Of a stretch of 64,000 nt of DNA, positions 34,059 to 47,323 are shown one piece after another. Location of the stretch: contig NC_064215.1 in the NCBI RefSeq assembly GCF_023101765.2, positions 12,090,001-12,154,000 on the forward strand, given 5' to 3'. Each line of letters opens with the position of its first letter. Position 1 is the stretch's first letter. This DNA is from Spodoptera frugiperda. Its lineage: Eukaryota; Arthropoda; Insecta; Lepidoptera; Noctuidae. The notes beneath the pieces are model-generated. The model searched no databases and was not told where the DNA came from. It saw only the letters and a program-made list of their open reading frames with translations. The position numbers and the translations under genes are program-made.

Positions 34059-37000
34059 ATGAGTAAATCTAAAGTGTCAGCAGAATGGAAGAAGCGTGTG
34101 AAGTCGGAGTACATGAGGCTCCGCCAAGTCAAGGTAGTTATGCTTAAACAAAGGTTTTACTATAGTGTAATGTTCTTATGTTTTTAAGAAATAAGATCAT
34201 GATAATATAAATGTATTTGTAACTCTCGGTCGGGGGGTCGTCTCAGGGGCGGATTTCTTTATTATTTAATTTTTGTCGAGTTTTTTTCATCTTACTGATA
34301 CAAGTCTTGGTCACAATCCTTAGTTAGGTCCTAGTCTAAATCAAATTCATCGATTTATTTTTATGGATAAGCTTAAAAGATTATAATAAGAATATTGTGT
34401 ATTTAATTACCGAATTAATGTTGTTTACAGCGCTTCAAACGCGTAGACGAGGTGAAGGTGGCATGGGCCCGTAATCTCAGGATCATGTCCGAGTCCATAG
34501 AGGCTCAGGACTCGGAGAACAATGAGCGTGCTAGGAAACCGTTCTGGCCACCACCAGCTACATTACCCAACCATGAGAGCCTCATGAAGAGAGCTGAGGT
34601 CACTTACACTGATGGTAACTATTATATTTATTGTTGTACAGTAACTGTGTATTGTGTATTTAATTTAATCTTATGTAAGCTATTAGTTTGATATTAAATA
34701 GCTGTTAATAAATAATCATAATGTTTTTGATTTTACAGTTTCAATATAACATGATGTCAAAAGCGTCTGCATCCATATTAGATCAATATTAATACTTTAA
34801 TAATTTCTCAACAGCCTCAGGAGTAGTAACAACCCAACAAGTTCCCATCCGTATAATAAACTCAGTGAATCCGATACCAACGATGTATACCTGGGCTCCT
34901 ACGCAGAAGAACTTCATGGTGGAAGATGAGACAGTTCTTCACAACATCCCGTATATGGGAGACGAGGTCCTGGATCAGGACGGTACATTCATCGAGGAGC
35001 TCATAAAGAACTACGACGGGAAAGTGCATGGTACATCTGCTTAACATCATTATTCTTATGTTTGTGGACTGTGCCATTTTGTGCATGATTAGAATAGGAA
35101 CACTGTGCATCCTTTTATGCATTTTTGTGTCTATGTAGCTAACTATATGTAACTAATCTTTAACTGTATCTCCATCTTCATATGATACATAATCATCTTG
35201 TTGTCTTAGATTGCATATGGTTTTCAAATGTGTGTTTCTCATTACCAACCTTTTTATTTGGGTCTTATAAAGCCTCCTAACTACAAAACAGAAGCTGTTT
35301 TCGACAAGAATAAAAGATCTGCATTGTAGATCTTGTATAAAAAAATGTACATTTATGTGCAATACAAGGAAATTCCATTCTATTAATTCAATCTGTCCAT
35401 GTAACATCCATAGGATAAGTTATAGATTTATTTCAAAATTTAAAAGTACTTAGTTATTTCTGTATTACATATCCTATTGTAGTTAAATGAGGAAAGAGAA
35501 TAGGGCCTGAAAGGTAGAATGTAATGTATTGTGAAGACAAGGGCTCTGTCCACAGACTGTCACACGAATTTAATACACATTGGTGTGTGGTGCACACATC
35601 TATGCTTTTAGATATAAAATATAGTAATGTAAGAGCTTCTCAACCATAGACATGTATCCTACATTTCTTAATTGATAAGAAAAGCCTGTAAATATGTCCC
35701 CTTTATGATAAAACTTATATATGACAAAACTTAGCAAAAATTCTCAAGGGAAACTATGTCTTATTTGTGCATGTCTCTGGTTTTGTATAAAAGTGCCGTT
35801 TTAAAATATGGTCGCAATTAGTATAGTGTACACCTCATAGGCCTTTGCACTCACACAGTCACGCTTGTCGTGCTTCACACCACATCTGCCACTAGATGAT
35901 AGTAATGAGTCTTGACATGAATAAACCATTTAGACGAAATTTAGCTAAAGTCCAACTGCTAAGCGTTCTATGTGTAATAATGTCGATTCGTTGGACTGCG
36001 ACAAACACATTGAGAATTATGAGATGAAAATGTACTTTTCTACATTGACATCCAAAATGTAGCATTTAATAAAACTATGTCATTATGTGCCAGTTTTCTG
36101 ACAAAGTCAATAGAAAAATATGTTAGGTTGTTGCGATCCTAGCTCCTACACTTTCCTATAGTTATGTTTTTAGTCTCACTGTGAAGTACACATATTTCTA
36201 GTAAATTCCATATTTATACTGCGGATTTTTAAAATAATATTTTATCTTACATCGTCTAAACTTCATCCGCAGGGGACAAGGAAGGTGGTTTCATAGACGA
36301 CCAGTTGTTTGTGGACCTGGTGCACGCGCTGATGGCATTCCAGACTAAGGAGGAAGTGGCGGAGGAGCGCAGGGACAGAGAGGCTCGGAACTCTAAGGAG
36401 GAGAAGGAGAAAGAGAAGGAAGTAAGTTGAGATCGTATTTATTATAACTACCTATATTCTAGTCGAGAAAAAAAAAATTACCTCTTGTTATTAATATTTT
36501 AAGCCTTTGTATCACAATCGGACCTACTTCCCAGTAGCCTCGTCTTTAGTGTAAAATTTCTTGTAAAGAATGTGGATATTTAACCCTCTACAGGTCATAC
36601 TTCATAAATAATAAGATTCTGAAAATTTAATTAAAAAAAAAAGGAATTTTCGTCCAACTGTAGAAGTCAGCAGCAAAAACGAATAGATAAATATATATAT
36701 ATATACGATGTTGCAGGCTAAAGAAAAAGCAGCGTCTGAGCGGAAAGATAGGGAAGCTCGGAATTCCAAGGAAGATAAAGAGAAAGTAAGTATTCTTTAT
36801 TATAATCAACTAAGTATTTAGTTAAAAAAATCATAAAGTTATGAATTGATTATCTTATTTACCTTTATTTCGCCCAGGCACACTCAAGTAAGGATAAACC
36901 AGAAGATCGTAAAGACAGGGAAGCTCGTCTCTCTAAAGAAGAAAAAGAGAAAGCAGTAAGTACAAACACATATTACTTTGTGCATGTAATCATTGAATAG

Positions 37001-40000
37001 GTATTAAGGAGCGGGAGAAAGCAAGAGTCAGCGGGACAGAGACGGAGAGAGAGATGGAAATGAAAGTAAGCTTAGACCCGTTATTGATACATGTATACTG
37101 AACAGGTACCAACAGTGATGCCCTTCCAGTCTAACGATGACTTAGCCGAGGAGCTTAAAGAGCCGGACACTCTGAAACCTACCGTGGAAGAGGTAGAGGT
37201 GAGATTTTATATTATTTTCAAGTTTTTATTGCTTTGAGTTTGACCTTCAAGGTGGATTAACCTAATAAAGTCGTAGCTGCTGGATGCAGGCTGCGTCTGG
37301 GAGTCATTGAGAGGCCTATGTTCGGCAGTGGATGTCTTATGGCTGATATGTTGATGATGATTGCTTCTAGGTCAAAGGCAGACAGGAAGGGAGTGTTGTT
37401 ATTGCCTTACGGCTCCACTATATAAAACAATGATGTAATCGTTTCGTCTTTTTCTAGAAAGAAAAGGAGAAGGATAAGGAAAAAGAGAAAGAGAGTGAGA
37501 AAGCAGTGCTCAATGACAAGCAGTTCCCAATATTCACGATATTCCAAGCGATCAGCATACAGTTCCCTGATAAGGGGACTGCTCAAGAGTTGAGAGAGAA
37601 GTAAGTACCAGATTTTAATGAGCTCTGTCAATAGCGTAATACTTAGAAGTTTGATTTCAAATTTTTCGTTCGATTTTTTGTCCGTCTATAAGTTATGATA
37701 ATAAGAGATTTCAACAAAAAAATCACAAGTCATGCTTTCTTCGAAATTAGTAAGAAAATTAACCGAAACTTACTGCCACACTCAGAGTCATTTAATGCTT
37801 ACTTAAACTATTCTTTAGTAACGATTTTGTATGGAAAGCAATTGCTAAGGACTAGTTTAAGTAACCATTAAATGACTCTGAGTGCGCGAGTTAGTCTTCT
37901 ACATTACTTCATAAAACCATAAGCGTAGTCATAACTACTCATCATTATCACAAACAAAAACAATCCTTGTCCCCAGGTACATAGAGCTGACATCCCGTAG
38001 CGACCCCAACGCTCTGCCTCCAGAATGCACTCCCAACATAGATGGTCCACTAGCGGAGTCAGTGTCGCGAGAACAAACGATGCACTCCTTCCATACACTC
38101 TTCTGTCGACGTTGCTTCAAATACGACTGCTTTTTGCACCGTAAGTAGACCTAAATATTATTCCCGAATGTAGCTATGTAGACAGATATTTTTCTTTTAA
38201 TTTTATTCTTGGCCAGATTGATCAATTGATATTAAAGTAGTCGTTGATTTCTGTAAAGTCAATTATTTAAGACCCCCATGGTATAAAGCTACACTAGCGC
38301 CACTAGCGGCGACTAGAACAAATTACAAATAAAAAAAAATGTTACAATTTTATACAAAAGACTTCTTAAGAGCTTGATTTACCAAAGTATACCTTATATT
38401 CCAAAGAATAGAGTATATTTAGCTAAAAATACGTAATATATTAAGTATAAGTAGATATTATATTCTAGGGCTGACTAGTGTTTGTTGTTTGTTTGCGTGC
38501 AGGAGGTCAAACGGCAGGTAAGGCCGTACAGACAAACATTACCATCGATATTATTATTATTTACGCTATTCTACCTGTTCTGACCAATGGTTGTATTAAA
38601 AAAAATATTGTTGCAATCTGCTAGAGATGTATTTTTACACTACATTTTGATTTAAATCACAATTAATAAACAAACTTGTTATTACAAAAAAATATATCTC
38701 TAGCAAACCAAATCCAAAAACGTTATTTTGCGTCATTATGCCGGTCACTTATTATTTCTCATTTATTATAATTATACCTAAGGCAATTATGGCACATTTC
38801 CATGTCATTCAAATTTTTTTATCATAATTTTAGTGTCATCATCATATTAAAATAAATTCATCATAAACATCTCAACCCTATCTATTATTATAACATAACA
38901 TATTTGAGCATCTATCATTCATGTAAATTATTTTACAATAGATATATTTCTACAATTTCCTCATAACATTTTAACTAAACAAACACGTAAACCATAAAGA
39001 AAGCATTATTCAATCTTGAATAGTATAACAATATGTCACACCTTTTCTTATTAAGGTGAATGTTCCGAGCTCTTCATGGCTCGTTTCCCGATAGATGGCG
39101 CTGAATTGAACATTTTCAGTTTTATGTTGTTTTGAGTGTCATTGGAACAATATTAAGTAACAGAAATAATAATGCGAAAATCAGGCATCCCACTTTATCG
39201 GAATTAGTCAAATTATCGCCTCAAAACCCATCCGATTTGCCATAAAAGCGAAATATTAATATCCAACTCTGTTTACAGTCATTTATACACACATAGACAT
39301 AGCGCCTACTTTAAAATTAACCTTTCTTCAAAATTAACCACTAGATGGCGTGCATTTAAAAGTTAATAGGCTGGTACCTGTAGAAATTATGTCTTGGGGA
39401 TTAGGAACTAAAGAACACCATCTGATGCTATTATGTTCTAAAAATAAAAGGTATAAGTAGTGTTATATTTAGGTACTAAATAGCATAAAACAAAGTCGTT
39501 TTCTCTGTCCCTATATCCATATGTATGCTTTCTACACTAAGGATTTTGATGCTGTTTCTTTTAATCGATAGAGTGATTCAAGAGGAAGGTTTATATGTAT
39601 AATACATGTATATTATAGTAGGGAAACTGATAATTTTGCACCCGTGCGAAAACGGGGCGGGTCACTAGTTTGGGAATAAAATGAATGTCAAGAATGCAAT
39701 GTAAGACAGTTTTATTTTATTATCTTATACATTATTTAATAGAATGTATATACTAACCTGCAATTATTACAAGTATTTATGTGACATGAATGCTTGATAC
39801 GTGACTGATTATTAAAAAATAATCTCATTCAAAATAATAATTCATAAACAAGGCAACCAGAATAATAGATTGCAATCAAAGCGGAAAAATGTTTGAGAAT
39901 ATCTAAGCATCCATAATCACTATACTACATAAGGAAATAAAAAAGCAACAACTTTCCTTTTTGTTTTTCAGAAACCTTAAAATAGGTCAATGTATTCATA

Positions 40001-43000
40001 TCACATTATGAACATTATGTTCATTACGACGAGTACACCATTTCAGTTTTCTGACATCAAAAAAAACATGACTGTAAACATTGATAATGTAGATTCTAAA
40101 CACACTACTATAATAGTACAATAAAAAGACATTTGTCGTGTTGTTTTCGCTCATCCTTCCTCATTATTGCCTGGAAACTACCGCTACACAGCTGCTGCGA
40201 AAGAAAATTACTATAATTAGTATATTTTGTGTTTAACTTTTGATGTGGATGAAAACAATATCCCACAAGAAAAAAATATAATATAGATTGAAATCAATGG
40301 AAATCATAAAATAAAATAAAAAAAAATTGTGTACCTTTCATACCTAGGTATACATTTCGCATTTTTTAAAAATGTCTCAAAACTATTTCTGGCAGAATAC
40401 ATTCTTTAAAAAAGTGTATTAACTTTGGCATCATATTGCTGATAAAGTCATTATATTATCTCGACAAACTTCTATAACAGTCAAAGGTTCATTGACTGAA
40501 ATAAAACATATGAAGTAGCATTTATCCATGTTACTGACACGCATTTGTCCTTGAACCTGAAATAGATTTAATATTATAGTAAGAAGATGCTAAAATAAAT
40601 TATACAGTGAACATGCAATAGAATTTACTTGATAGTAATATTCATGCTTTTTATTCATAACTAGAACATTATTATCCAATGATAGAGCAAAATTGAAAGG
40701 AAATCGTTTTTCTTGGTATGGTCATGTGAAGAAGAGGGATGAAACGCTTATTACTAAAAGAGTTCTAAGTTTACATGTAGATGGCTCAACAACTGATGAC
40801 TCTATACGTACTTGAAAACTAAAGTTTGTTTACAATGAAGCTGGCCACAACTTGAGTTATAATTTACAGGTTTACTATCTTGTCGTCCACATGTATCCAA
40901 CTGAATGCGCTTTTCACTCGTTTTGACGATTTACGGGCGCCTGAATATTCGTGGCGTTGATACGCCAGCTTTCTCGTAGGACCCCGACATAGTAGGTACC
41001 TAGATGTAAACGGAATCCGAAATACACAAAAACTAATTATATAAGTACAAGACAATATTATGTTACTTTTATAAACTCAGTACCTATTCGCATAAAATTG
41101 AAACGAAATTATAACAAAACCAGATCAAATCGCTTATAATTGCAGCAAAATGTAGTCACATGTCATGAAAATTATTGCAAAGTAAATATCCATACCATAG
41201 ATAAAACAGATTTTATTAAATACGTTCCGAAATTCAGAAAAATTATAGCAATAAAATTTTACTTACCCAAATTATGATATAACATCAATTGAAAAATCGC
41301 TGCAGAACAACCATAATAAAATCATAAAATGATATTATATAATTATACTCTATTTACTATAACATTAGAAATTTAAAGATACTTGTTTTACCGTCCGTTC
41401 AACTGATTTTGAGTGTTTCGGAACGCGCGGGATTCATGTAGCAGACGCAATATAATGTGACAAATAATACTAATGTTTGTCCGTCCAAAGTTATTTGTAT
41501 TACTAATCTGAGAAAACAATATAATATCGATCGGTGATTTCTAATATGAGGATTTTAGTTTGTAATAGCCAGCTAAACTCACGGGCTGACTTGCTAATAT
41601 TTATTAGTTGGTAGGTATTTTTATTTTGAAATAAAATTACTTACTTATAAACAACATATACTACAATACTTTGCAATAATCATATTAAATTGGAAAGAAA
41701 TACATACAAGAAATATTACTTCGAATCAATGAATTTTCATTGATCAAAAACATACAAGAAATTCCGCGCGTAAAGCCTAGCGTAATGCTACGCAAACTCT
41801 TCGAAATGTATTTTATTTCAAGTCAACCATCTGATGGTACTAAATAAGTTTGGCAACGTGTCAAAGGTCATGTTCGACGGAACGGCAACATCGTATTTTG
41901 TCTACGAACGAATTTAAAAATTTTTATTGTTGCCAGTGACAATAATAATAACTAACGCTAACATTTTTTTCACACACGACCACAATGTTTTATATTTTCG
42001 TTTACGATAGTTAGTTTTAAATTATTGTAATGTTTTTTAATGAAAACTATTGTTATAAAATTAGTAATGATTCTTCAAATTTACATTATCGGGTGCACGC
42101 CATCTAGCGTTTAATATTATAACCTATCCAGACATTCCGATATGTTTGATTGTCAAATTGCACTAACACTAGTAAAAGAAATGCCAAATTTTTCACGGTT
42201 TTCAAGACTGTTTTTCTCCATATATAATGCGAATTATTTACCAAAAAGTTATATGCAGATTCTTGACCGTACAAAAGTGATAAAGTGATTAGTTTTGTGC
42301 AAAAAGTGTCTATGTACGGAGAGTATACCGTGAACGAAAAATGTATGAAAAGGCGATCGGAACATTCACCTTAAATACTTTGTAACTAATAAAAACTAAA
42401 TACTTATAATAAAATTATAACCTAACATAACATACTTTTTATTGAATATCTCTTGCATAATTTATTTCTTTATCAAAATTTTGTTATTTCACACAATATA
42501 TTATTTTAATTGGCTTATTTTCAAATCAGCAATATTATAAATTCATAATCATATTTACAACTACATTCAAAACGCTAATATATTTACTCAATAGAATAGT
42601 GACGTTGATACATTATTGGTATAACACAGGTCTGCAGGCATGTCACCCGGGGCCCAACTTGACAAAGAGGAAGGGGCCCGACCTGAAACCATTCTCTGAA
42701 CCTTGCGGTTCCAGCTGCTATATGCTTTTGGTGAGATATTGTTACATTATCCTCTAAATCTAAGGATTATCTGTGAAATTAACTGTGGTGTTTCCGAACT
42801 GACAAGATGTCCAAATCTGTAAATGAATGAATGCGAATTTAAAGAAAAAAGCGCATTCGTTTTTAAAGGCCATTAATGCACTTGTGTCTGTAGGAGGCGC
42901 TAATCGCTTACCATCAGGTGATCCGTGTTTTCGTTTGGCACATTTTTGTAGGAATCCTATAAGAAAATGATCTCAAAAACTACTGAACACATTTTTACGC

Positions 43001-46000
43001 AATTTTCACCATGAATAGAGTGATTGTTTAGTAAAGGGAACTTGGAATGAATAAATATGCAATTATGTAATTGCGACTTTCCTCAATTCTAATTCCTTAC
43101 CTATATTCTCACTGCGTATTATATTTGTGATACAGGAAGGCATGCGTGAGAAGCTAGCTCGCGAGAAGGCGGCGGGAGAGGAGGACAAAGGGAAGACGCA
43201 CGCGATGGACTCGCCCAACGACGCATCCTCCGAGGATAGCAATGATAGTAACCGCTTCCAGAAAGGTAATCAATGGTTCATTGGTATTGATGTTGAAATA
43301 GTCCTGAGATTTTTTTCTTTGAGAAGGAAACTAGTAACAGATTTCAATGAAAGTCTCTGGATCGACGGAGGTGACCGAAAAAAAAATGATATGTAGTCTT
43401 ATGTGCGGAAATAAATAATGTTTTGTTGTGTAATATTGCAGGTAGCAACAGTAACTCCAGTAACAGTAACTGGGGCAATGGCCAACTGAAGGCGCCCGGC
43501 GACGGGGCGGCTGAACCAGCGTACAATGCACTGGGTAAATAACATCATTTATATATTTGTAATACATGAGGCGAGTAAACCTTATTTACAGTGTAATATG
43601 GTCCATTTCAGGTCTGACAGTGGGCGACATAGACTCTGAGTGGACGGGGTCTGACCAGTCCCTGTTTAGAGCTCTGCATAAGGTGTTCCCCTCCAACTAT
43701 TGCGCCATCGCTCAGGTCATGCTCTCCAAGACTTGTCAGCAGGTAAGGTGCACTTTGGTATACTAGCAATCAGCGTAGTCGTTTACCAGATAATCCCATA
43801 AAAAAATCTTTTTGATTCCTGACCATATTTTCCTGACATCTTTAGAAATCTTGAAATCTGTAACTACTTTTATTTGTCCCAGGTGTACACATACTGGATC
43901 AACACGGGTCAGGAAGAGTGTCGCGTGGAGGCCGAGCTGACCCCGCCGCGCAAGAAGAAGAAGAAGCATCGTCTCTGGTCCGTGCACTGCCGGAAGATAC
44001 AACTCAAGAAGGACTCCGCCTCGCATCATGTGTAAGTACTACATCTATTTTTTATTACGTGTAAATGAGATAATTAACAAAAACGCTTTGTTGTCACCGA
44101 AAAACAAAACAAATGGTATAATGTCAAGGTATATTGGGTCAAAGTAACATTTAACCAATCTAGCAGAACTGATCTAGTAACATTTCACACATGTTCTTTA
44201 TCCAACATATGTTTTTGTTTATGTGGTCTAGTGGTTAAATTTTGGCCAAAATGTAATGTATCATGAGCGAATTTCGTCCATCCATTCAATCCATTCACTA
44301 CCGGACCTGAGGTTTTTTAAAACTACTGTTACCGTATACAAAATGTATAAGTATTGTGTTGCTTCCAGTTACAACTACACGCCCTGCGACCACCCCAACC
44401 AGCCGTGCGACAACATGTGTCCCTGTCTACAGTCGCAGAACTTCTGCGAGAAATTCTGCCAGTGCAGCAGCGATTGTAAGTATATATTGTATCATATTAT
44501 AATACCTAAATAATCTTGTAGTTTTTGGTTTTGTTACCTAGTCTCAACCAAATGCGTACGAATTTGAAGTTTTTATATGACAGTATTAATCTGTTTCTGA
44601 TTTACTTACTTAATTAAATAAGTATTCGCAGGCCAGAACCGTTTCCCGGGGTGTCGCTGCAAGGCGCAGTGCAACACGAAGCAGTGCCCGTGCTACCTGG
44701 GCGTGCGCGAGTGCGACCCCGACCTGTGCTCGGCGTGCGGGGCCGACGCGCCGCACCCCCACCACCACGAGCGCCCCGCCGCGCGCGCCCGCCCGCCACA
44801 GGTCTTCTGCAAGAACGTCTCCGTGCAGAGGTACAGCCCACTACTTTCAGTTTCTTATAATCATACAAAGAGGTAACGGTCAAAATTCTTTACCACCTTA
44901 TCAAGAAAAATGTTGAAAACAATCAATCTAGACTTCCTGATGTTCAGTTCAGAATTTGTTGACATGATTTAGCCGATTTGGATACATAGATTAAGTTGAA
45001 GCCCGCAAAAGAAACAATAATCAAGCGAATATCAAAGCAGTGACAGTTTCTATTGTGACTGTGTTCTAACAGCACCAAAAAAACCAAATACTAAAAATAT
45101 TCACAAAATAAACCAGCTTAAAGCAAATATTAGTTAAACTTACTTACTTAATAAAATTAATTTAACATTACAGAGGTCTCCACAAGCACCTGCTCCTGGC
45201 TCCGAGCGACGTGGCAGGGTGGGGCATATTCCTGAAGGACGCGGCGCACAAGAACGAGTTCATCTCCGAGTACTGTGGGGAGATCATCTCGCAGGACGAG
45301 GCCGACCGCCGCGGCAAGGTCTACGACAAGTACATGTGCTCGTTCCTCTTCAATCTCAACAATGGTAAGCTTTTACACAATGTATTTGAAGTACTTGATG
45401 TCTCTTCAGGTAACTATTAGGGACAGGACACAAAATCCAAACTAATTCATCAATTTTTTTTTATTTGTTATTCAATGAAAATATTTCATGCTTATGGCAT
45501 GCTTGTCTCACCTTTATTACTTTATAATCACCTTATTGACTTGCTACATATGTAGTAACTATAATAGTATTAAACATTATTTATCAAATTCAAATTATCT
45601 CTATTGATGTAGTTATTAACATTATACATAACATAAATTACTTTTTATTTTTATTAATTAAAAAATACAAAGTGATTTTAAGTTTTGTTTAACAACAGGT
45701 TGTATTGTTGTAACAACAAGTACCATAACTAATTTAACTATTTTTTCACAGACTTCGTAGTAGACGCGACACGTAAAGGCAACAAGATTCGTTTCGCGAA
45801 CCACTCCATCAATCCGAACTGCTACGCCAAGGTCATGATGGTGAACGGAGACCACCGCATCGGGATCTTCGCCAAGCGAGCCATACAACCTGGGGAGGAA
45901 CTGTTCTTCGATTATAGGTCTGTGCTCATACAAAATTTTATTTCATATTTTTATATAATCAGTCATTAATTCATCTTCATCAAAATTATCAGCTACAAGA

Positions 46001-46507
46001 GTATACAATATTGGGATCTTTCAAAATGAGGGGTGATTGTATATAATTCAGGTCATTTCTTATGCATGCTACACACCATATATGTATTCTAAATCGTAAG
46101 TGCAGTTTAAACGGATGGTGTTTAGCTTCCATTGCTTTATTATGTAGTTTAATAAAGGTAATAACCCTCCTTCTGGCGCAGTCGGGTAAAAAATAAATAC
46201 CTACTTAACATCTGTACATTATTGCATCATGCAGGTGAACATGTTTTTACCATGTAGTGATGCAATCTCAGAATTGATTATCCAATTGTATCTAATTATC
46301 TGATGTAATAAGTGACTTTATGGTGGTCATTAGGATATGCTCTTACTTTAGGTGCGAAGATTCTGTCCTTTCTAGAATTCTGTCTGAAAGTAAACTAGGC
46401 GGCCGGTGTTATGATAGTCGTAATAAAATATAATGTACAATTTCAGATATGGCCCCACCGAGCAATTGAAGTTCGTCGGCATCGAGAGGGAAATGGAATT
46501 CTTATGA
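34059..46507 (+). CDS. E(z): Enhancer of zeste, histone H3K27 methyltransferase of PRC2
   Basis: Exons: 34059-34133, 34431-34614, 34815-35030, 36273-36421, 36717-36785, 36878-36955, 37106-37198, 37458-37600, 37977-38140, 42630-42730, 43136-43265, 43442-43534, 43612-43742, 43883-44031, 44369-44475, 44632-44830, 45174-45364, 45752-45917, 46447-46507; all phases agree (832 aa; fly 760). It is the catalytic subunit of PRC2. The order is as in fly: N-terminal EED-binding helix, SANT1-like region with TIFQAISIQFPDKGTAQEL, the MCSS zinc region (FCRRCFKYDCFLH), SANT2, CXC cysteine clusters (about 594-680), and the SET domain (about 700-815) with NHSINPNC, ELFFDYRYG and the end VGIEREMEFL. Extra length comes from repeated Lys/Glu/Arg exons at residues 190-260 and a Pro/His/Arg insert before SET. 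AATAAA at 46737. Confidence 0.97.
37009..37065 (+). CDS. Possible extra 57-nt E(z) exon
   Basis: After TATTAAG the frame GAG CGG GAG AAA ... ATG AAA runs 19 codons to a good donor (AAA|GTAAGC) and keeps phase 0 on both sides, so it could be spliced between the exons ending at 36955 and starting at 37106. It codes another Glu/Arg/Lys-rich block (EREKARVSG...). The acceptor has almost no pyrimidine tract, so I left it out of the main model. Confidence 0.3.
37262..37345 (+). repeat. LINE 3'-tail fragment in an E(z) intron
   Basis: The segment contains GAGAGGCCTATGTTCGGCAG and TGGATGTCTTATGGCTGATA and ends TTGATGATGA. This is the widespread 3' tail of a lepidopteran non-LTR element, normally finishing in GATGATGA repeats. 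Only the tail is present. Confidence 0.7.
38503..38517 (+). other. Candidate 15-nt cassette microexon of E(z)
   Basis: A strong pyrimidine-rich acceptor (TTTGTTGTTTGTTTGCGTGC then AG) is followed by GAGGTCAAACGGCAG and a near-consensus donor GTAAGG. Its length is a multiple of three and it fits the phase-1 intron between exons ending at 38140 and starting at 42630. Inclusion would insert five residues (GQTAG after a shared Arg) just after the FLH of the MCSS zinc region. It is not part of the main model, which without it matches the fly protein. Confidence 0.45.
39635..39695 (+). repeat. LINE 3'-end relic
   Basis: The segment ACCCGTGCGAAAACGGGGCG followed by GGTCACTAG is the characteristic end of a lepidopteran non-LTR element family. 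It is nested in the TTAA-flanked transposon. Confidence 0.6.
40686..40800 (+). mobile_element. RTE-like retrotransposon coding relic
   Basis: The plus strand spells RFSWYGHVKKRDETLITKRV then LSLHVDG. This is the end of the ORF2 protein of lepidopteran RTE-type elements (usual form RWYGHVxRRDExHVTKRVL). The flanking coding sequence is gone. It is nested in the TTAA-flanked transposon. Confidence 0.7.
42886..42932 (+). repeat. Short interspersed repeat shared with 19765-19803
   Basis: The core GGCGCTAATCGCTTACCATC then AGGTGATCCGTG matches GGCGGCATCATCACTTACCA then TCAGGCGAGA near 19770. Both are on the plus strand. Such 'CTTACCATCAGGTGA' sequences are common in moth genomes as ends of retroelements. 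Confidence 0.6.
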
Positions 46508-47322
46508 GAACAATCCAAGCAGTTCTAGGACAGACATCACGCCGCGCCCAGTGTCCATGACACCTCACTGGACTCTCAGACACACGAGATTAGTGTCAGT
46601 GATGTCAAATAAACTGTTGTTATTAAGACATAGTTGTAAGATACTGTTTTACTCTAAGTACTGTGTAGGTACTATTGATTGGCGAATAATTAAGTTTAAA
46701 AATATGAACTGATTAATTAATTTCAATATTTTTTACAATAAAGGTTTTTTTAAATATTTTTGGCTTGTTTTAATTCTGTGCCTAATGAATGCGCTCCTGT
46801 TCCCCACTACTTGTATACAAAAAATAGTTCCATTATTTGTAACAAAATATGTCATAGTAATATTTGTTTCAAAGGACTAAGAAAAAAGTGAGTAGCAATA
46901 ACATTCTTTAATCATATTTGAGTTTCAATGAAAATGTTCCAGGATCCCAGAGTAGTATAAAACGTCAGTAAACTAAGTCACAAGACACACACAATCCACT
47001 TCTTAGTATGTTATGGAGCCAAATATGTCAACTTCAGAAAAAATATTACATTTTTTTAATCAGATAAGATTACCTGTTTGTATGATAAGGTACTTAATAC
47101 TAGCTAGGTACTCTATTTTATTGACATGACCCCATTATGGCAAGTTAAATATAGAATCATTTGTGTCCATTAAATTGAAATATTTTTCGAAGGAAATAAT
47201 AAAACTCCAAAGTACTCAATAGAGTGTGTCATTATTATATATTAAAATTAACAGATAGTAACAACATTTAGGTACACTTTGACACATATACAATTGTACA
47301 AAAACCCATTTGAACTCTGTCT
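46508..47322. other. E(z) 3' UTR and intergenic sequence
   Basis: The E(z) 3' UTR ends near the AATAAA at 46737. The following 580 bp are AT-rich with no recognisable feature. Confidence 0.7.
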
Positions 47323-47323
47323 A

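Larger units (their letters stand above)
39052..42374. mobile_element. piggyBac-like non-autonomous DNA transposon, 3.3 kb
   Basis: The left end TTAAGGTGAATGTTCCGA and the right end TCGGAACATTCACCTTAA are perfect inverted repeats of 18 bp including the TTAA. TTAA at both borders is the target duplication expected of the piggyBac superfamily. No transposase-length frame exists inside, so it must have moved with help from a relative. A second inverted pair (TAGATGGCGTGCA at about 39342 and TGCACGCCATCTA at about 42093) lies further in. It contains older LINE pieces (about 39640-39690 and 40686-40790) and sits in the 4.5-kb E(z) intron. Confidence 0.75.

Noticed and set aside
42638..42730. Acceptor TCTGCAG at 42637 for the tenth E(z) exon
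   Set aside because: It would shift the frame. The upstream ACACAG acceptor (exon from 42630) restores HRLQ...GPNL and matches fly E(z).
44221..44245. TGGTCTAGTGGTTAA as a tRNA or SINE A-box
   Set aside because: No B-box or foldable cloverleaf follows within the expected distance.
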